Assembly (NCBI GenBank): GCA_944385265.1
Contig: CALWWO010000082.1
Coordinates: 1 to 11,373, forward strand
Length of the DNA stretch: 11,373 nt
Source: an uncultured Oscillospiraceae bacterium
GTDB taxonomy: Bacteria > Bacillota_A > Clostridia > Oscillospirales > Oscillospiraceae
Direction: 5' to 3'
Shown here: piece by piece, positions 6,995-11,373 of the stretch
Numbering within the stretch: the first letter of the stretch is position 1
Layout: each line of letters opens with the position of its first letter
Program-made: the position numbers and the translations under genes
Notes under the pieces: model-generated
Databases searched by the model: none
The model's input: the letters and a program-made list of their open reading frames with translations, nothing else
Told to the model about the DNA's origin: nothing

Positions 6995-8740
6995 TTATCC
7001 TCCATAACCTTTTGTTTGTCTATATTTTTCTGTAAGCGCCATCAAATTTTCTTTGGCGTCTCTTTTCATTCTCTCAGTTCTGATTTTATTTATGTATTCG
7101 GTCATCGCCCGCTCTCTGTTTTCCGCTTTTTCAGGCTTTTGAATTATTTCTGTAAGTCTTGAAATCTCGCTCGGTTCAAGTTCGGAGGCAAGCTGCGGTA
7201 TCGTAAGACTTTCGCCTTTTTCATACCTTTCCTTCAGCAAAGTGAATGTCTTTCTTAAGAAATTTGATGTGAATTCATCTGCTTTTAGATCTGCCGCATG
7301 CTCTATAAGTTCTGGGTCAAGCATTATAAGCCTTATCACACCTTCTTCAGCGACTGCCGACCGTATATTTTTATATTGCATTTCACGCTCCTTTGGTTGC
7401 GCTGTCACGGACGGTCTCAGCGCTGTTCGTTCCTGCTTTTTTTTCTGCGCAGCGAGCTTTTGGCGATACGCTTTTCTGACCTCACTTTCTACCGCGTCAA
7501 ACGATATGCCGCTTGACTCAGACACACGTCTGCTGTATATTTCACGCTCTACCGCGTTTGGCAATTCTGCAAGGATCTGCGTTGCCTCTGCGACATATCC
7601 CAGCTTTCCCTCATCGGTTTCAAGATCGTAATTGCTTTTGACGCTTAAAAGCCTGTACTCTATATGGTTTTCGCTTTTGTCGAGAAGTACGCGAAACGCG
7701 TCAGCCCCTTTTTTCTGTATAAATTCATCAGGATCTTTGGCGCCGTCCATTTGGAGAACGCGGATACTCATCCCTGTATTTTCTAATATTCCTATCGCTC
7801 TTTTAGCGGCTTTTACGCCGGCAGAGTCAGAGTCGTATGCTATGACGACAGTGTTTGTATACCGTGCCATAAGACGAGACTGTTCAGCCGTAAGCGCAGT
7901 ACCAAGAGACGCCACCGTACAGTCAAAACCAGCCTGATGCATCGAAACGACGTCTATATTCCCCTCGACAAGTATAAGCATTCCCTCTTTTGATTTTTTT
8001 GCCAGATTTAAGCCGAATAGGTTTCGGCTTTTATTAAATACCAACGTATCAGATGAATTGAGGTATTTCGGCTCGCCGTCTCCCAAAATACGTCCAGAAA
8101 ATCCTATTACGCTCCCTCTCACATCTATTACAGGGAACATCAGACGGTTCCGAAACGTGTCATATATGCCGCCGTTTCTTCCTTTTTTGGCGAGTCCGGC
8201 GTCTATCATTTCATAAGCTGTATAGCCCTTTTTAGTCATAGCGTCGGTAAGGGCGTTCCAACTGTCGGGCGCCGCTCCCAGTCCGAATCGCTTGACCATC
8301 GCCTTTGACAGACCGCGCTTATTTATATATTCAAGCGCTTCAGCGCCTGTCGGAGTTGACAGCGTCTCATAAAAAAATTTTGCCGCGTCTCTGTTAAGTT
8401 CCAGCATACGGCTTCTGCGCCCGCGCGTTTCCTGAGAGGTATCGTCCTCCGGCACGGTAAGCCCGGCGCGTTTTGCTAAAAAATGGACAGCATCAGGGAA
8501 AGACAGATTTTCTATTTCCATTATGAAATTTATCACTCCGCCGCCTTTGCCGCAGCCAAAACAATGATATATCTGCTTGTCCAAAGAAACAGAGAAGGAT
8601 GGAGTTTTTTCACTGTGGAACGGACATAATCCGAACAGATTGTTTCCACTCCGCTTTGAGAGATTTACATAACTGCTCACAACATCGGCTATATCGTTGC
8701 GCGATATAAGTTCATCTAAAAAATGCTGTGGAAAAGCCAC
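6995..8740 (-). CDS. dnaG: DNA primase
   Basis: DnaG makes the RNA primers for chromosome replication, working with the replicative helicase at the fork. The 581 residues are close to the usual 590-600. The N-terminal CHC2-type zinc finger has C39, H42, C60 and C63 (CPFH and CFGC). The polymerase core includes [10 protein letters not shown] (197-206). The TOPRIM metal-binding motifs are EGNID (259-263) and DSDSAG (303-308), where many family members have EGYMD and DGDxAG. The region after about 440 is weakly conserved and should hold the helicase-binding domain. The start is GTG at 8740, supported by AGGAGG (8747-8752) six bases upstream. It follows dgt by 46 bases with no terminator and runs into rpoD, so the three form one transcription unit. 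Confidence 0.97.
   Translation of the reverse strand: MAFPQHFLDELISRNDIADVVSSYVNLSKRSGNNLFGLCPFHSEKTPSFSVSLDKQIYHCFGCGKGGGVINFIMEIENLSFPDAVHFLAKRAGLTVPEDDTSQETRGRRSRMLELNRDAAKFFYETLSTPTGAEALEYINKRGLSKAMVKRFGLGAAPDSWNALTDAMTKKGYTAYEMIDAGLAKKGRNGGIYDTFRNRLMFPVIDVRGSVIGFSGRILGDGEPKYLNSSDTLVFNKSRNLFGLNLAKKSKEGMLILVEGNIDVVSMHQAGFDCTVASLGTALTAEQSRLMARYTNTVVIAYDSDSAGVKAAKRAIGILENTGMSIRVLQMDGAKDPDEFIQKKGADAFRVLLDKSENHIEYRLLSVKSNYDLETDEGKLGYVAEATQILAELPNAVEREIYSRRVSESSGISFDAVESEVRKAYRQKLAAQKKKQERTALRPSVTAQPKEREMQYKNIRSAVAEEGVIRLIMLDPELIEHAADLKADEFTSNFLRKTFTLLKERYEKGESLTIPQLASELEPSEISRLTEIIQKPEKAENRERAMTEYINKIRTERMKRDAKENLMALTEKYRQTKGYGG
6999..7003 (-). promoter_or_regulatory. Ribosome binding site deciding the rpoD start
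   Basis: GGAGG on the minus strand, at the very end of dnaG, is 8 bases before the TTG at 6990. It would lie inside the gene if the ATG at 7005 were used, so it favours the shorter protein. Confidence 0.6.
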
Positions 8741-8786
8741 GACTGTCCTCCTCTCATTATTTCCAAAATTCTACAATTAATACCGG

Positions 8787-9800
8787 TTAATAAACCGACC
8801 ACGCCGACGGAATATATATATCGCTGAAGCATTTGAGCGCATATGGGTCTGTCATGCCTGAGATATAATCGCAAGCGGCGCGCTCTACACCTTCCTCTTC
8901 TATCACCTTTGAATAGTCCTCCGGAAGCGTCTGAGGATTTTTGATATAATACCCAAACAAACCTTCAAATATCCCGAAAACCTTTGATTCCTCGCCTTTC
9001 GCCGTTGGGTTATGATACACCCTCTCAAACATGAAGTTGTGAAATTCTTCAACAGCGGCAGCCATTTCCTCGCTCATACAAAGCTTAGGCTTTCCAAAGC
9101 TGTTTTCTATGATGTTTCTGGTTATCGAGTCTATACGTTTGCTGTGGCGTGTTCCTATCACATCGGACACACTTTTCGGTATATCTTCATTTGAAAGTAT
9201 ACCTGCCCTTATCGCGTCGTCTATATCGTGGTTTATGTATGCGACCCTGTCCGACAGGCGGACTACCTGTCCCTCAAGAGTAGCGGCGAGAGGGTCTGTC
9301 GTATGTCTTAATATGCCGTCTCTTACTTCAAAAGTAAGGTTGAGACCGCGCCCCTCTTTTTCAAGCTTGTCAACTACTCGCAGACTCTGCTCGTAATGAC
9401 GGAAACCGCCGAAATCAGCCATCAACTCATTGAGAGCGCGTTCACCGGCGTGCCCAAACGCCGTATGCCCAAGATCGTGTCCCAAGGCGATCGCCTCCGT
9501 CAGATCTTCATTCAGCTCCAGCGCCCGCGATATCGTTCGTGCAATACGGCTCACCTCAAGCGTATGCGTGAGCCTTGTCCTATAATGATCGCCCTCCGGC
9601 TGAAGAAAAACCTGTGTTTTATGCTTTAGACGGCGAAACGATTTAGAGTGTGTTATCCTATCAACATCCCTCTGAAAATCAGTTCTTACAGAGCATTTTT
9701 CTTCCGGAAATTGTCTGCCCTTTGTGTCGGCAGACAGTTTTCCAAGAGGAGACACCATCAGGCTTTCGACCATTTCTCTTTTTATGCGGACATTTACCAT
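8787..9800 (-). CDS. dgt: HD-domain dNTP triphosphohydrolase (dGTPase family)
   Basis: Members of this family cleave dNTPs to the deoxynucleoside and triphosphate, which affects dNTP pools. The HD-domain metal ligands are visible: H79 in RLTHTLEV, H108-D109 in ALGHDLGHTAFGH, and D184 in RLSDRVAYINHDIDDA. An N-terminal arginine-rich stretch, DRITHSKSFRRLKHKTQVF (47-65), is typical of the family. At 337 residues it belongs to the shorter branch, not the roughly 500-residue E. coli type, so strict dGTP specificity should not be assumed. AGGAGG (9808-9813) lies 7 bases before the ATG. It is the first gene of a unit with dnaG and rpoD, an order I recall from other Clostridia. The context fits a link between nucleotide supply and replication initiation, but that is an inference. 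Confidence 0.93.
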   Translation of the reverse strand: MVNVRIKREMVESLMVSPLGKLSADTKGRQFPEEKCSVRTDFQRDVDRITHSKSFRRLKHKTQVFLQPEGDHYRTRLTHTLEVSRIARTISRALELNEDLTEAIALGHDLGHTAFGHAGERALNELMADFGGFRHYEQSLRVVDKLEKEGRGLNLTFEVRDGILRHTTDPLAATLEGQVVRLSDRVAYINHDIDDAIRAGILSNEDIPKSVSDVIGTRHSKRIDSITRNIIENSFGKPKLCMSEEMAAAVEEFHNFMFERVYHNPTAKGEESKVFGIFEGLFGYYIKNPQTLPEDYSKVIEEEGVERAACDYISGMTDPYALKCFSDIYIPSAWSVY

Positions 9801-9857
9801 ATAACATCCTCCTGTTATCTATTGCCGCAATTTGTCTCTTAAAAAACTATACATTTC

Positions 9858-9866
9858 TATATACCA
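9858..9866 (-). promoter_or_regulatory. Candidate extended -10 promoter of dgt-dnaG-rpoD
   Basis: The minus strand reads TGGTATATA (TGn plus a -10-like hexamer) about 58 bases before the dgt start. No good -35 lies at the proper spacing. The gap between dgt and the transporter terminator (9801-9935) is very AT-rich, so this assignment is tentative. Confidence 0.33.
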
Positions 9867-9935
9867 CATTCATCGCAAAAATCCTTTTTATTTCAAAAAA
9901 AATTTACTTTTCACTCTAATAAAAGTTGTTTCGAA

Positions 9936-9973
9936 AATAAACGGCGCGGTATTTTCAAACCGCGCCGTTTATT
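9936..9973 (-). terminator. Intrinsic terminator of the MFS transporter gene
   Basis: A perfect 15-bp stem (9936-9950 with 9959-9973) contains the GC-rich core CGGCGCGG and an 8-base loop. The minus strand continues into a T-rich tail (stem end AATAAA complement, then TTCG). It starts 10 bases past the transporter stop and insulates the downstream dgt unit. Confidence 0.85.
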
Positions 9974-9983
9974 GGGAAATTAT

Positions 9984-11201
9984 TCAGTTTGCTTTTTCCG
10001 TTCTGTTTTTTCCGGTTGTAAAAAGATAAAGCGCATACAAAGCCAGACCTGCCGTGAACAGCAGTCCCGCATAGCTGTAAAACAGCGTTCCGTATCCCGC
10101 GTTTGTAACTATAAAGCTACCGAAAATAGGAGCGAACGCATTTCCAATATCCTGCCCGATGTAGCAGGTGCTGCTTATTACGCCGGCGCGTTGCCTTCCC
10201 AGCATTTTTACGGATGTTGCCTGTACAGCCGAAACAGCAGAGCCCTGACCGGCTGCCTTGAGTATGCCTGCGACGACGACCATCCACGTGGCGTTAGCGG
10301 CGGCTACAAAGCACATGGCTATAGAGGATAAAATTATTGACGGAATGATAATATACGATATTCCCTTTTTATCCAAAAGCTTGCCTGCAAACGGACGGCA
10401 GGCAAGTGTGGAAAGAGAGTACGCTGTGAAGAAGAGCGCTATCTGATCAAGCCCTCTCTCCTCGCCCAAAAGCGCCGCGTATGTATTCATCAGACCGTTA
10501 CCACAGCTAAACAGCATGAGGATGAGCGCAAACAGTATTACTTTCGGCTCTATAATACTGTTGAGAGTTATTCTTTCCCTCTTACCGGTAGTCTCTCGCG
10601 GGACATGCTTATACGGGATTAGAAGAATAAGGAGAAACCCGACTATCATAGCTCCGGCAGTTATATAAAACACCGTGTCATATCCGTAAAGGTTGCTGAG
10701 TTCAAGTCCGATGCTCGGACCGACAGCTTGGGCAAGAACGTTTCCTATACCTAGATATGCCATACCTTCGCCCATATACTTATCAGGTATGAAAGCGGTT
10801 CCGAAGGCTATGTTAGCTACACTCATGAAAGCGAAAGCTGCGCCGTGGATCACTCTGAAGAACACTAAAGAGCCTACCGACGGTATCAGGGCATATCCTA
10901 AAACACAGGCAGCTGTGACTGCGGTCGAAACCAGCATTATCATTTTCCTGTTCAGCCTGTCAGCTATTATGCCGGAAAACGGACGGCACAACAGCGCTAC
11001 GATAGATAAGATCGACGATATCGTCGCCGCTATCGTAAGTTCTGCGCCAAGATTGATCGCATATTTTGAAATAAGTGTCGTCACCATAAGAGAGCCGCTC
11101 TGCGTCAATATACCAAGCAGCATTATCATTATAAAGCTTTTATTCCAAAGCTTTGTGGGTGCGCCTGCACCTGTTGATATGTCTTTTTCCAAAATAGTCA
11201 C
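9984..11201 (-). CDS. MFS transporter, probable drug/metabolite efflux type (DHA1-like)
   Basis: This is an integral membrane protein of 405 residues with about 12 hydrophobic segments in two halves, the standard major facilitator layout. Motif A is GIIADRLNRK (77-86) in the loop between helices 2 and 3, with a degenerate copy, GKLLDKKG, in the second half. RVIHG (116-120) fits motif B. Helix 5 carries the antiporter motif C pattern, GNVLAQAVGPSIG (153-165), which points to proton-coupled export, not uptake. The central cytoplasmic loop is PRETTGKRER. The substrate cannot be read from sequence. The start is GTG at 11201 in a weak SD context (GAGAAAGAG directly adjacent). A TTG three codons in is an alternative. 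It is monocistronic in this window, between its own promoter and terminator. Confidence 0.9.
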   Translation of the reverse strand: MTILEKDISTGAGAPTKLWNKSFIMIMLLGILTQSGSLMVTTLISKYAINLGAELTIAATISSILSIVALLCRPFSGIIADRLNRKMIMLVSTAVTAACVLGYALIPSVGSLVFFRVIHGAAFAFMSVANIAFGTAFIPDKYMGEGMAYLGIGNVLAQAVGPSIGLELSNLYGYDTVFYITAGAMIVGFLLILLIPYKHVPRETTGKRERITLNSIIEPKVILFALILMLFSCGNGLMNTYAALLGEERGLDQIALFFTAYSLSTLACRPFAGKLLDKKGISYIIIPSIILSSIAMCFVAAANATWMVVVAGILKAAGQGSAVSAVQATSVKMLGRQRAGVISSTCYIGQDIGNAFAPIFGSFIVTNAGYGTLFYSYAGLLFTAGLALYALYLFTTGKNRTEKAN

Positions 11202-11227
11202 TCTTTCTCTTAATTATTTGCTATATA

Positions 11228-11281
11228 TACGTTTGCAGCCGATTGTAAATCGATGTCATTTACTACGGCAAATCAAACGTA
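11228..11281 (-). promoter_or_regulatory. Extended imperfect inverted repeat in the transporter leader
   Basis: Three nested complementary blocks share one centre: 8 bp (11228-11235 with 11274-11281), 4 bp (GCCG 11238-11241 with CGGC 11266-11269) and 6 bp (11245-11250 with 11258-11263), leaving a 7-base loop. It begins about 12 bases after the predicted transcription start and ends 26 bases before the GTG. No T-run follows, so it is not a terminator. It could be an RNA hairpin in the leader or a DNA binding site. It matches no riboswitch class I recognise. Confidence 0.55.
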
Positions 11282-11299
11282 CGCATAAACGCACATATC

Positions 11300-11329
11300 A
11301 TTATAATGTAAGCATTATTTGTTAGTCAA
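11300..11329 (-). promoter_or_regulatory. Sigma-A promoter of the MFS transporter gene
   Basis: The minus strand reads TTGACT (11324-11329, 5 of 6 consensus), 18 bases, then a perfect TATAAT (11300-11305). Transcription should start near 11293, giving a leader of about 92 bases. It is the best promoter match in the window. Confidence 0.85.
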
Positions 11330-11339
11330 TGCAATTATT

Positions 11340-11355
11340 GCTTTTTATAAAAAGC
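11340..11355. repeat. Perfect 16-bp palindrome upstream of the transporter promoter
   Basis: GCTTTTTATAAAAAGC is its own reverse complement and ends 10 bases upstream of the -35 hexamer. It overlaps a weak hairpin (11350-11356 with 11360-11366) with a short T-run on the minus strand, so it may be part of a terminator of a gene beyond the window edge. An operator or an UP-like AT-rich element is the alternative. Confidence 0.45.
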
Positions 11356-11373
11356 GCGACGCTTCTGATCTAA

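Noticed and set aside
8784..8797. Small hairpin (CGGTT with AACCG) at the dgt stop as a terminator
   Set aside because: The stem is only 5 bp and no T-run follows, so dgt and dnaG are treated as one transcription unit.
11228..11281. Intrinsic terminator reading of the transporter leader repeat
   Set aside because: No T-run follows the stem on either strand, and the stem is interrupted by unpaired bases.
10693..11325. A 210-residue plus-strand open frame opposite the transporter
   Set aside because: It is antisense to an MFS protein with clear motif A and motif C and runs through the transporter promoter. Its hydrophobic look is a by-product of the opposite-strand membrane helices.
1..11373. 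Search for a new defence, mobile or RNA-based system
   Set aside because: I found no direct-repeat array, transposase, integrase, reverse transcriptase, toxin-antitoxin pair or tRNA. All but two of the genes belong to well-known housekeeping families, so a novel multi-gene system is not supported.

Overview
The window looks like a chromosomal segment of a low-to-mid GC Gram-positive bacterium of the class Clostridia. The evidence is a class 1B dihydroorotate dehydrogenase (PyrK plus PyrDB), a primary sigma factor encoded directly behind dnaG, strong GGAGG-type ribosome binding sites, frequent GTG/TTG starts, and U-tailed hairpin terminators. I saw no mobile element, CRISPR array, rRNA or tRNA. 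A narrower taxonomic placement cannot be supported from the sequence alone.

Bases 1-5000, plus strand, hold the distal part of a pyrimidine biosynthesis operon: the 3' end of carB, then pyrK, pyrD (class 1B), pyrF, pyrE, pyrB and pyrI, closed by a strong hairpin terminator. The genes are overlapping, abutting or separated by at most 33 bases, so they are almost certainly co-transcribed and translationally coupled. Together with the upstream part of the operon, which lies outside the window, they cover carbamoyl phosphate synthesis, aspartate transcarbamoylation, dihydroorotate oxidation, and conversion of orotate to UMP. Dihydroorotase (pyrC) and the usual pyr leader control region are not in the window. 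The presence of pyrI implies a nucleotide-regulated ATCase holoenzyme.

Bases 5019-5634 hold one convergent minus-strand gene with its own promoter. It encodes a small exported protein with a signal peptide, an acidic linker, a single beta-rich domain and a C-terminal membrane anchor. It is the least understood gene here.

Bases 5767-9866, minus strand, hold dgt, dnaG and rpoD (sigA), in that transcription order, with a terminator after rpoD. This is the clostridial form of the operon linking primer synthesis and the housekeeping sigma factor, with an HD-domain dNTP triphosphohydrolase at its head.

Bases 9936-11373, minus strand, hold an MFS efflux-type transporter with a clear sigma-A promoter (TTGACT, 18 bases, TATAAT), a leader of about 90 bases containing an extended imperfect inverted repeat, and a 15-bp stem terminator. 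A perfect 16-bp palindrome sits just upstream of the promoter.

Most of the window is conserved housekeeping sequence, and no clearly new multi-gene system is visible. The points that merit a second look are the small anchored protein, the structured leader and palindrome of the transporter gene, and the start-site arrangement of rpoD.
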